A stretch of 64,000 bases of DNA from CBDDYU01 sp965235655 (lineage in GTDB: Bacteria > Pseudomonadota > Alphaproteobacteria > Pelagibacterales > Pelagibacteraceae), in the NCBI GenBank assembly GCA_965235655.1, contig CBDDYU010000001.1:124001-188000 (forward strand), written 5' to 3'. The translations under genes were made by a program, and so were the position numbers. This document shows, piece by piece, positions 1 through 7,372 of this stretch. Under the pieces are notes generated by a model. The model was not told where the DNA came from. It did not search any database and saw only the letters and a program-made list of their open reading frames with translations. Within the stretch, counting starts at the first letter, position 1. Each line of letters starts with the position of its first letter.

Positions 1-614
1 TTAAAACCATCGTATAAATGTTCATCACCAGAAGCCATTACTAAAAAATTTTTCTTTTGTTTTTTTAAAAAATTAAAATTTTTAATATAACTTTTTGAAT
101 TCCAGCTGCCTTCTTTTACACCAATGATATTTTTTATTTTTATTAATTTAGCATGGATTTTGTTACTATAATTTAGACCATGAGAGTAAATTGATGATTG
201 ATAAAAAAATAATGGAATTTTAATATGGTTTGCTATGATTTGATGTTGATTAACTATTGTTTGCTCATCTCTTGAAAGACTCCATGAATTAGGGGGGAAA
301 ATTAATAAAGCATCTGCGCCATTTTTTTGAAAAAGCTTAGAATATTTTAGTCCATCAGTGACACTTTCAAAATTAAGTCCACTAATAATGAGATTATTTT
401 TTTTTATAATACCTCTGATGGTTTGTAGTATTTTAACCTGCTCCTCTAATGTCAATGTAAAATTTTCACCAGCGTGGCCATTTACTAGAAAGTTATTAAT
501 ACCCTGCTCAAGAAGATCTTTAATATGATTTTTTAATTCAGTATAATTTATTGATCTATCCTTGTTTAAAGGAACAATATTAGCTGCATACAAGCCTTTA
601 AATTTATTATGCAT
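1..614 (-). CDS. DHDPS/NAL-family lyase or deaminase, C-terminus cut by window edge
   Basis: The first 204 codons are visible; the gene runs off the left edge. It reads as a class I aldolase-fold enzyme of the dihydrodipicolinate synthase/N-acetylneuraminate lyase family. An N-terminal beta strand (GLYAANIVPL) is followed by the substrate-carboxylate motif NGHAGE (like GTTGE), the catalytic tyrosine region PLFFYQSS, and the Schiff-base lysine in GVKEGS. Its ATG at 614 overlaps the stop of the upstream oxidoreductase by 8 bases, so the two are co-translated. In this family LhpC deaminates pyrroline-4-hydroxy-2-carboxylate, the product of D-hydroxyproline dehydrogenase. The adjacent three-subunit dehydrogenase makes a related role attractive, but that is inference. 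Housekeeping DapA is less likely because of the context. Confidence 0.82.
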   Translation of the reverse strand, partial: MHNKFKGLYAANIVPLNKDRSINYTELKNHIKDLLEQGINNFLVNGHAGENFTLTLEEQVKILQTIRGIIKKNNLIISGLNFESVTDGLKYSKLFQKNGADALLIFPPNSWSLSRDEQTIVNQHQIIANHIKIPLFFYQSSIYSHGLNYSNKIHAKLIKIKNIIGVKEGSWNSKSYIKNFNFLKKQKKNFLVMASGDEHLYDGF

Positions 615-1722
615 ATTCAGGTAGCAGTCTTTTAATATTAAATAAGTTTAAATTAACATCTTCTTCATTGATAAATCTTGATAGTAAATATCCCATGTAA
701 GGGCCACTGGTATATCCCGAATGGACAGATGCGATAACATATAAATTTTTTATATTCGGAACTTCGCCAATAATTGGCATTGCGTCGGTTGTTTCAGCTT
801 CTAACCCAAGCCAAACTCTGGCTGCTCTACTTTTTTTTAGTTCTGGAATGGCGAAGCATGCAAGTCTAAGATTACCAATTAAATTTTCAGGGGTTGTTGA
901 ACTGTACTGTTCGTTAATATTTCCTTTACCTGGCCACCCACCGCCAATAAGTGTTGTTCCGTTTTCAAATTGTTTTAATGATAACTTTCCATTAGCCACT
1001 GTAATTACACTATTTAATAATTTTGCATTTCTTTCAGTTATAATTAATTGTTGCGGTAAACATTTAAGTTCAATGATTACATCTAGCATTTTCAAAAGCT
1101 GACTCGTCCAAACTCCTGCAGCAATAATTAATTGTTTTGATCTAATTATTTTTTTTTCATTTTGTTTGAAAAAAGTAATCTCAAATAATTCATCTTTTTT
1201 AATATTTACCACCTGACTATGCTCTTCAACTTCAATACTGGATTGATCCAACGCTTCTTTGTAAGCCTTACCTGTTTGATTAGCTTGAACATAGCCATCT
1301 AATTCACAATAAGCTGCACATTTAATTTTGTGTGTTATTGAATTTTCTTTTTTCAATGCTTCTGATTTTGATAAAATTTGAATAGGAGCTCCCATTTCTT
1401 TTCTTTTTTTAGATCGTTCAATCAATAATTCTTCTTCTTGATCATTAAATGCAAGGCATAGTCCTTGCTGTTGTTTTACTTCAATGTTTTTAGATAGCCA
1501 TTTTTCTGTAGTCATCCACATTTCCCAACCTTTTAAAGAGTAGGGGATTAATTGGGCGCGTGTCATGTGCATTGTCAAAGTTCCAGCATTAACACCAGAG
1601 GCTGATCTAAAAATTTCCGATTTATCTAGGAGAAGAACTTTTTTCCCGCTCCTAGCTTGAAACAGTGCAGTAGTTGATCCCATAATGCCAGCTCCAATAA
1701 TGCAAATGTCATAATGGCTCAT
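607..1722 (-). CDS. FAD-dependent amino-acid/amine oxidoreductase, DadA/LhpB-like (beta subunit)
   Basis: A 371-residue protein of the D-amino-acid oxidase (DAO) superfamily. An N-terminal FAD-binding Rossmann motif, IIGAGIMGSTTALF, starts at about residue 8. The C-terminal DAO signature region (IGEVPNIKNLYVIASVHSG) follows a substrate-domain stretch with WLGLEAETTDAMP. Such enzymes oxidise the C-N bond of secondary or D-amino acids. It is sandwiched between the alpha subunit (ATGA start/stop overlap at 1719-1722) and the DHDPS-family gene (8-base overlap). The gene order gamma-alpha-beta-deaminase matches three-component dehydrogenases such as D-hydroxyproline dehydrogenase LhpBEF and opine/sarcosine-type oxidases. 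The exact substrate cannot be told from sequence. Confidence 0.85.
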   Translation of the reverse strand: MSHYDICIIGAGIMGSTTALFQARSGKKVLLLDKSEIFRSASGVNAGTLTMHMTRAQLIPYSLKGWEMWMTTEKWLSKNIEVKQQQGLCLAFNDQEEELLIERSKKRKEMGAPIQILSKSEALKKENSITHKIKCAAYCELDGYVQANQTGKAYKEALDQSSIEVEEHSQVVNIKKDELFEITFFKQNEKKIIRSKQLIIAAGVWTSQLLKMLDVIIELKCLPQQLIITERNAKLLNSVITVANGKLSLKQFENGTTLIGGGWPGKGNINEQYSSTTPENLIGNLRLACFAIPELKKSRAARVWLGLEAETTDAMPIIGEVPNIKNLYVIASVHSGYTSGPYMGYLLSRFINEEDVNLNLFNIKRLLPEYA

Positions 1723-3149
1723 AATGGTGCTGCCTCAATTTTAGTAATTTTGTCATAATCATACTCTCCCACAGCCAAATGAAGTGGCACAGGTCTAACA
1801 GGAGCTCGTCCAGTTAAGTATCCAGTATCTTCTGTCTGTATTTTTGCTGTTCTTGCCATGATATGACTTGCAGTTTCTCCACAAGTTCGACCCTGACAAG
1901 GTCCCATCCCACACCTAGTCCAAGATTTTAATTGATTAATATTTTTTGCACCTAAATTTGTGGCATCTATGATCTCTTTTTTAGTTACATCTTCACATCT
2001 ACATATTACTTCGCTTGGATCAATTAATTCATACAAATCTGAAGGAGGATTGCTTATGGTTGCTATCCCTTTTGCAAAAACTTTATATTGATTAATTTGA
2101 TTAAAATATGTTTTGGTTTGTTTTTCAAAATCTTCTCCACCGACTTTATTCAAATCAAAAAGAATTTTTAGGGCAGCAATGTTACCCTTTGTATAAGCTG
2201 GTATAGCACCCATTATTCCAGATGCATCTCCAACTTGATAAAAATCTTTAACAGAAGTTTCATAGTACGGAGTTAATTCTGGAATCCATCCGCCTAAATC
2301 TTGATTATAAATATGCTTAGCATTCAGTAATTTACTAAAATCAATTTGAGGTATTAGACCATAACCCACACATAAGATGTTTGATTGTAAATTAGTAATT
2401 TTTTTTGATGTTAGGTGGGAGACTTGTATTTCTAAAGTATCAGAGTTTATTCTATTTGCAGATTGGATAATTGAAGAGGAATAAATAGGAATTTTTTTTA
2501 AGATAATTTTTGTTAACCATAAAAAACCATCAAGCATTAGTTTTTTATTGTAAAATAGATTGGGTAGTATTTTGATCCACTCAATTTTACTTTTCAAATC
2601 AATAATTCCAATAATTTCCGCTCCTAATTTTAATGCATAATTTGCACTTGCTAATAACAGTGGACCCGAACCTGCTAATATAATTTTTTTCCCAGGTAAT
2701 ATTTGTTGTGATTTAAAAACAATAGTAGAGGCTGCAAGTCCAATTACCCCAGGTTCAGTCCAACCCTTAAACGGTATTACTCTTTCATGAGTTCCATTTG
2801 CTACTATAATTTTTTTCGCATACCATGTCTTAGTCGTATCGTTACTAAAAGCATCAATTCGAAAATTTTCAGATATTTGCCAAACTGTAAAATTAGGTTG
2901 ATAATTTAAATTTTTATATTTAAAAATCTCATTTTGAAAATTGAGTTGTATATCGTGCTCCTTAATCAAAATTTTTTTTGCTATCTCTTTAGGCGTAGCT
3001 TTGTAGATCTGACCTCCAACTTGTTCATTGCTATCGATCAGCAAAATTGTTAAATTTGATTTTGCTAATTTGATAGCCGCTGCAACACCGCTTGGCCCCG
3101 CGCCAATAATTGCAACATCAAATTCCTTTATTTTTTCTAGATTATTCAT
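1719..3149 (-). CDS. FAD/NAD(P)-dependent oxidoreductase with C-terminal [2Fe-2S] BFD domain (alpha subunit, LhpE/OoxA/SoxA-like)
   Basis: About 476 residues. An N-terminal FAD Rossmann fold (IIGAGPSGVAAAI) is followed by a second dinucleotide fold (LAGSGPLLLASANYAL). The C-terminal BFD-like domain carries four cysteines in ICRCED and RCGMGPCQGRTCG, expected to hold a [2Fe-2S] cluster. This is the electron-transfer subunit architecture of opine oxidase, hydrogen cyanide synthase B and D-hydroxyproline dehydrogenase complexes. I chose the ATG at 3149 over a TTG at 3158; it overlaps the gamma-subunit stop by 8 bases. With the small ferredoxin-like and DAO-like subunits it forms a tightly coupled three-gene complex transcribed leftward from the 3.4-3.5 kb divergent promoter region. 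Confidence 0.88.
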   Translation of the reverse strand: MNNLEKIKEFDVAIIGAGPSGVAAAIKLAKSNLTILLIDSNEQVGGQIYKATPKEIAKKILIKEHDIQLNFQNEIFKYKNLNYQPNFTVWQISENFRIDAFSNDTTKTWYAKKIIVANGTHERVIPFKGWTEPGVIGLAASTIVFKSQQILPGKKIILAGSGPLLLASANYALKLGAEIIGIIDLKSKIEWIKILPNLFYNKKLMLDGFLWLTKIILKKIPIYSSSIIQSANRINSDTLEIQVSHLTSKKITNLQSNILCVGYGLIPQIDFSKLLNAKHIYNQDLGGWIPELTPYYETSVKDFYQVGDASGIMGAIPAYTKGNIAALKILFDLNKVGGEDFEKQTKTYFNQINQYKVFAKGIATISNPPSDLYELIDPSEVICRCEDVTKKEIIDATNLGAKNINQLKSWTRCGMGPCQGRTCGETASHIMARTAKIQTEDTGYLTGRAPVRPVPLHLAVGEYDYDKITKIEAAPL

Positions 3150-3390
3150 AAAGTTCAATTTTCATTCCTTCTTTAATTTTGGTGGTGCAGGCCAGCATTT
3201 TTTTATCATCAATGGTAATTAAACACTCCTGACATGAACCTATCATACAAAAAAAACCTCTTTTTTGTTTCAATTTCGGTGAATTTCTTAAATGATGGAA
3301 GTTTTTAGAAAACAATTCTAAGGCAACACTTCTACCCTCGGTTGCCTCATAAACTTCATTGTTAATGATTATTTTTACGTTTTTGTTCAT
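3142..3390 (-). CDS. Small [2Fe-2S] ferredoxin-like subunit (gamma, LhpF/OoxG-like)
   Basis: An 82-residue protein starting at the ATG at 3390 (MNKNVKIIINN). The frame is open further upstream, but that extension is not ferredoxin-like. It has the plant-type ferredoxin core of the small subunits of heteromeric dehydrogenases: a beta-grasp start IIINNEVYEATEG, then CMIGSCQECLITID with clustered cysteines and a later Cys in MLACTT. It is the promoter-proximal gene of the leftward operon and overlaps the alpha subunit. Its role would be electron transfer or assembly within the complex. The length is normal for LhpF/SoxA-N-like subunits (about 80-110 residues). Confidence 0.85.
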   Translation of the reverse strand: MNKNVKIIINNEVYEATEGRSVALELFSKNFHHLRNSPKLKQKRGFFCMIGSCQECLITIDDKKMLACTTKIKEGMKIELYE

Positions 3391-3523
3391 TAATTTTTTT
3401 TGTTTATAAACAATACCACATTTTACTTCTTTTAACGCATGACAGCTAAGTAAAAAATAATATTGCAATTTGATCTAATCGTATAATACTCTCTACTAAA
3501 TTAATAAAATAATAGGGGGAAAA
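3391..3523. promoter_or_regulatory. Divergent promoter region between the dehydrogenase operon and the ABC transporter operon
   Basis: These 133 bases separate two operons that face away from each other. For the rightward operon a perfect TATAAT lies at 3482-3487. A TTGCAA at 3463-3468 is only 13 bases upstream of it, so the -35 call is weak. A strong Shine-Dalgarno (AGGGGGA) at about 3513-3519 precedes the ATG at 3524. No regulator gene is visible nearby within the window. Confidence 0.4.
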
Positions 3524-4330
3524 ATGATTAAATTATTAAAAAGTACTTTTCTTGTTTTAACAGCATTTTTTTTAGTTACAGCTAATGTTGAAGCAAGATC
3601 TCTAGACGAGATAGTTAAGTCGGGCGTACTAAAGATGGGTGTAAATCCTGGACTGCCACCACTTGCTAAATATAATGAAAAAAATGAATTAGTTGGTTTT
3701 GATCCAGATATTGGAAAAAAATTAGCTGATATGTTGGGTGTTAAACTTGAATTAGTAAAAGTAGGATCGCCTGACAGGATACCATTCGTATCAACAGGTA
3801 AAATTGATATTGTTATGGGTGCGATGACTAGAAATTACAAAAGACAGATGATTATTGATTACACATTGCCTGTGCATACGGAGGTATTTGGTGCAGTAAC
3901 AACTGATAAAAAACCATTTAAGGCAGTTATGGATATGAATAAATCAGATGTTAAACTTGCTCAGGTGAGAGGAACAATGCCAGCAGATTGGGCAAAAAAA
4001 AATCTACCTAATGCTAAGATAACATTATTTGATAACTACCCAGATGCGATGAGATCTATTGCTCAAGGAAGAAATGATGCAATTGTTGATGTTGTGGACT
4101 TTCTTGGTGAGCATATGAATACTCATAAAAAAGTTAGCTGGCAAGTTGTTGAAAAAGCTATTGATACTTGGTATTGCGGAATTGGAATTAAAAAAGGCAA
4201 TTCAACATTACAACAATGGCTAAACGTAGCTATTTACACAATGCACAAAGATGGTTTCGTTGATGATACTTGGAAAAAATGGTTTGGTATAGGCCAAGTT
4301 CACAGTGTTCAAGCAACTCCATACTTTTAA
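3524..4330 (+). CDS. Polar amino-acid-type ABC transporter, periplasmic substrate-binding protein
   Basis: 268 residues with a Sec signal peptide (MIKLLKSTFLVLTAFFLV, cleavage near NVEA-RS). It has the SBP_bac_3 pattern: GVLKMGVNPGLPPLA, then NELVGFDPDIGKKLADMLG, and GKIDIVMGAMTRNYKR. This family binds amino acids, opines or related small cations and zwitterions in the periplasm. It is the first gene of the rightward operon, followed by a hairpin that would raise its expression over the permeases, as is common for binding proteins. Divergence from the three-subunit dehydrogenase operon suggests the ligand, or a precursor of it, is what that enzyme oxidises. Ligand identity is unknown. Confidence 0.92.
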   Translation: MIKLLKSTFLVLTAFFLVTANVEARSLDEIVKSGVLKMGVNPGLPPLAKYNEKNELVGFDPDIGKKLADMLGVKLELVKVGSPDRIPFVSTGKIDIVMGAMTRNYKRQMIIDYTLPVHTEVFGAVTTDKKPFKAVMDMNKSDVKLAQVRGTMPADWAKKNLPNAKITLFDNYPDAMRSIAQGRNDAIVDVVDFLGEHMNTHKKVSWQVVEKAIDTWYCGIGIKKGNSTLQQWLNVAIYTMHKDGFVDDTWKKWFGIGQVHSVQATPYF

Positions 4331-4342
4331 TTAATAAAAAAT

Positions 4343-4387
4343 AAACTAACCCTTTGAATGACAATCATCAAAGGGTTAGTTTTTATT
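4343..4387 (+). terminator. Strong hairpin with T-run between binding protein and permease genes
   Basis: A perfect 15-base inverted repeat (AAACTAACCCTTTGA at 4343-4357; complement at 4368-4382) with a 10-base loop and a following T-rich stretch. It has the form of an intrinsic terminator or processing hairpin. The right arm contains AAAGGG at about 4370-4375, the only Shine-Dalgarno-like sequence before the permease ATG at 4389. The hairpin could therefore both stop transcripts and mask the ribosome site. Confidence 0.8.
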
Positions 4388-4388
4388 T

Positions 4389-5066
4389 ATGGGCTATACT
4401 TTAATTTACAGCCAGATATATGAATTTATTCCTTATCTAATTTATGGAGCTATCATAAGTCTTCAAATTGCAGTCCTATCTTTTTTTGGCGGACTTTTTT
4501 TTGGATTAGTTCTAGCTACCATTAGAACATTTAGCTTGGGCATTTTAGATAAAATTACAGTTGTGTATGTAACATTTTTTACGAACACTCCTCAATTGGT
4601 TCAAATTTATTTTTTATTTTTTGCATTACCAGAGTTTGGAATAATGCTCTCTCCGTTTAATGCAGTTTTGCTGGGAATGACATTAAATGCTGCCGCATAT
4701 TTGTGCGAAATTCAAAGAGCTGGTTTTTTATCCATTCGACAAGAAGAGTTAGATGCATCTCGAACTTTGAATTTTAGTATTGTACAGCAAGTAAGATATG
4801 TAATTTTCCCCCATATTATCAGAGTTTTATTTCCTCCATTGTCTAATCATTATATTTTAATGACACTTGGAACTTCAATGGCAGCAATATTTGGTGTTGA
4901 AGAGTTAACAGGAAGAGCATTTAATATTAACTCCGAAACTTTTAGAAGTGTTGAGATATTTTCTGTGACTGCCTTAATTTATATTGTGATTACATTTATT
5001 GCTACTTTTTTTTTAGCAGTGATGGGTCGATATTTTTTTAAAGCAAAAATGAGGATCATTCAATAA
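4389..5066 (+). CDS. Amino-acid ABC transporter permease (HisM/GlnP family), first of two
   Basis: 225 residues with the usual five predicted membrane segments of polar amino-acid permeases, starting with YLIYGAIISLQIAVLSFFGG. The cytoplasmic EAA loop is visible around REEELDASRTLNF-type sequence (QEELDASRTLNFSIVQQV), which docks the ATPase. Its start lies 2 bases beyond the upstream hairpin's T-tract. Its stop overlaps the start of the second permease (TAATG at 5064-5068). Together they form the heterodimeric membrane channel of the importer. Confidence 0.9.
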   Translation: MGYTLIYSQIYEFIPYLIYGAIISLQIAVLSFFGGLFFGLVLATIRTFSLGILDKITVVYVTFFTNTPQLVQIYFLFFALPEFGIMLSPFNAVLLGMTLNAAAYLCEIQRAGFLSIRQEELDASRTLNFSIVQQVRYVIFPHIIRVLFPPLSNHYILMTLGTSMAAIFGVEELTGRAFNINSETFRSVEIFSVTALIYIVITFIATFFLAVMGRYFFKAKMRIIQ

Positions 5067-5749
5067 TGGAAAGACTTATAGAAGAAATTCCAAATTTTTT
5101 TACGTACTGGAATATTATTTTTTTATTAAAAGCTATGGGAGTTACTTTAATGCTAACTCTATTTGGTTGTATTTTTGGTTTTGCCTTTGGATTAATTTTA
5201 GCCATTGTTAGAAAATCAGAAAATAAATTGATGATGCCTTTAAGAATTTTTGTTGTTTTTTTTACTGAAATTTTTAGAAGAATACCATTTTTGGTAACTT
5301 TGTTATTGATATTTTATGTATTTCAGATTTTTCAAATCACAGACTCATTATTTGTGATTGCATTAATTTCTGTTTGTTTAATCGCAACGGCATTTATTGG
5401 TGAAATAATAAGAAGCGGAATAGAATCAATCAATATGGCACAATGGGATGCTGCAAAAGCGATGAATTTTTCTTATTTGCAAATTCTTAAAGAGGTAATT
5501 TTTCCCCAAGCATGGAAAGTGATTTTACCACCTGCTTTTGGATTTTTTATCCTCTTTATCAAAGATACTGCTCTAGCTTCTCAAATTGGAGTTATGGAAT
5601 TAACATTTGCTGGAAAAATTTTAAATAACAAAGGATTTTCCCCGGTATTAGTGTTTGGTTCGATTTTAATACTTTACTTTATCTTATCATTTCCCCTAGA
5701 TAGATTTGGAAAATACATGGAGAGAAAAATTGCATCAGGTAGAAATTAA
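5066..5749 (+). CDS. Amino-acid ABC transporter permease (HisQ/GlnP family), second of two
   Basis: 227 residues, multi-spanning, with the EAA-loop signature in MAQWDAAKAMNFSYLQIL, the expected contact with the ATP-binding subunit. The N-terminal membrane segment is LLKAMGVTLMLTLFGCIFG. It is translationally coupled to the first permease by a one-base start/stop overlap. Its C-terminus overlaps the ATPase gene by about 20 bases. Confidence 0.9.
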   Translation: MERLIEEIPNFFTYWNIIFLLKAMGVTLMLTLFGCIFGFAFGLILAIVRKSENKLMMPLRIFVVFFTEIFRRIPFLVTLLLIFYVFQIFQITDSLFVIALISVCLIATAFIGEIIRSGIESINMAQWDAAKAMNFSYLQILKEVIFPQAWKVILPPAFGFFILFIKDTALASQIGVMELTFAGKILNNKGFSPVLVFGSILILYFILSFPLDRFGKYMERKIASGRN

Positions 5750-6467
5750 ATCCATTAGTGCAAACTATGGATCATTAAAAGTAATTGATGATTTATCTAT
5801 TCAATTAAACAAAGGTGAAATCGTAAGTTTAATTGGTCCTTCAGGCTCAGGAAAAAGTACATTATTAAAATTATTAGTTGGTTTAATTAAACCTACTCAG
5901 GGAGAGGTCGTTATTCAAAATAGAACAATTAATTTTGATAATAAGGATGATTTAAGATTTGCAAGAAGTAAATTAGCTATTGTATTCCAGCAATATAATT
6001 TATTTCAAAATATGAATATTCTAAATAATGTTTGCATTGCACCTATTAAAATACAAAAAAGAGACAAGCATGAAGTTGAGGAAAGTGCAAAAATTTTATT
6101 AGAAAAAGTTGGCCTAAAAGATAAAATGCATGCGTATCCAGATGAATTATCTGGCGGTCAGCAGCAACGAGTTGCAATTGCTAGAGCTTTAAACTTAAAA
6201 CCTGAAATTCTACTTTTAGACGAAGTTACTTCTGCTCTTGATCCAGAGCTAGTGAAAGAGGTTTTAAATACAATTAAAATTTTAGCTTCAGAGGGCATGA
6301 CAATGTTTATTGTCTCTCATGAAATGGGATTTGTTAAAGAAATATCTAATCAAGTTGCTTTTCTGGACAAGGGTAAAGTGATTGAAATGAATAGTCCTGA
6401 AAAATTATTTAATCATCCCGAAAATCAAAGAACCAAAGATTTTATGATGAAAATTATTAAAGAATAA
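5730..6467 (+). CDS. Amino-acid ABC transporter ATP-binding protein
   Basis: About 245 residues from a TTG at 5730, chosen because GGAGAG at 5719-5724 lies 5 bases upstream and the family normally begins just before this point. The frame could also start at a TTG at 5706. Walker A is GPSGSGKST, the Q-loop VFQQYNLF, the signature LSGGQQQR, Walker B LLLDEVTSALD and the switch histidine IVSHEMGF. It energises the importer formed with the two permeases and the binding protein. Confidence 0.92.
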   Translation: MHQVEIKSISANYGSLKVIDDLSIQLNKGEIVSLIGPSGSGKSTLLKLLVGLIKPTQGEVVIQNRTINFDNKDDLRFARSKLAIVFQQYNLFQNMNILNNVCIAPIKIQKRDKHEVEESAKILLEKVGLKDKMHAYPDELSGGQQQRVAIARALNLKPEILLLDEVTSALDPELVKEVLNTIKILASEGMTMFIVSHEMGFVKEISNQVAFLDKGKVIEMNSPEKLFNHPENQRTKDFMMKIIKE

Positions 6468-6469
6468 TT

Positions 6470-7372
6470 GTGGAATTAGATGCAATAGATTTAACAGGTA
6501 GATACGATAATCATATCCACTGTTGTCCACATATTAATGCAAGAAGCTTAAATCTTTATGACGCGGTACAAGATGCGGAAAAAGAAAAAATGATGGCTAT
6601 TGGATTGATGGATAATTTTTCCGTCACTTCGGGATATGCATCACTCATAAATTCAGTATGTAAGGATTTTAAGGTAAAGGTTTTTGGGGGGTTGATTATG
6701 GAGCCTTATGCAGGCGGCATTAATCCAGACAACTTGCAAGCACTAATGAAATATTCTTACGGTGATTGTGACCGCGTATTTAAATTTGTTTCTTTTCCAA
6801 CTCATCATACACAATTTATTGCAAAGCAAGAAAAGAGAAATGAAGAATATATTGCTAACTGTTTTTCATTATATCATACAAAAGAGGTAAATAAGGATGT
6901 GTTAGCAATTCTAGACCTTATTGCTCACAATCAATTAGTTTTAAACACAGGTCATTTATCTGATGAGGAAACTATAAATTTAATCGGTCTTGCAAAAAAA
7001 CACGGTATTACAAAAATTTTGGTTCCCGCAAATCATTTGAAGAAAGAAACTTTAGTTGAAATTAATTCACTAACTAATGTTTTTTTTGAATTCTCATATT
7101 TTTTTATCTCAGAAGCAACCAAGATTCCTCTTACCCATATCGATGGAGAAAAGCATATTATTCATGGATTAGAAAAAAAAAAATTATCCGAGCTAATACA
7201 AGCCGCTACAACTAATAATGTTATCTTGTCCAGCGACTGCGGTGTATCTGTGTTACCAAGACCCATTGATGGCTTGAAAATTTTTATTCATGAAGTTTTA
7301 AAGTTAGGCTTTACAATGAAAGATATTGATACTATGACGAAAATAAATCCGCAAAAACTTTTTTATGAATAA
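6470..7372 (+). CDS. DUF6282-family metal-dependent hydrolase-like protein
   Basis: 300 residues from a GTG start three bases after the ATPase stop. It resembles the DUF6282 family, an amidohydrolase-like TIM-barrel group. An N-terminal HxH metal motif is present in DNHIHCCPH. Later candidate ligands are the histidines in LNTGHLSDEE and VPANHLKK and the aspartate in LSSDCGVS near the end. Such enzymes hydrolyse C-N or C-O bonds, but the family's reaction is not established. The location inside an import/catabolism operon suggests it acts on the imported compound in the cytoplasm. It overlaps the next gene by 8 bases. Confidence 0.72.
   Translation: MELDAIDLTGRYDNHIHCCPHINARSLNLYDAVQDAEKEKMMAIGLMDNFSVTSGYASLINSVCKDFKVKVFGGLIMEPYAGGINPDNLQALMKYSYGDCDRVFKFVSFPTHHTQFIAKQEKRNEEYIANCFSLYHTKEVNKDVLAILDLIAHNQLVLNTGHLSDEETINLIGLAKKHGITKILVPANHLKKETLVEINSLTNVFFEFSYFFISEATKIPLTHIDGEKHIIHGLEKKKLSELIQAATTNNVILSSDCGVSVLPRPIDGLKIFIHEVLKLGFTMKDIDTMTKINPQKLFYE

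Noticed and set aside
848..1102. Forward-strand open frame inside the leftward oxidoreductase gene
   Set aside because: It lies fully antisense to a conserved FAD enzyme, shows no recognisable protein features and has no ribosome site.
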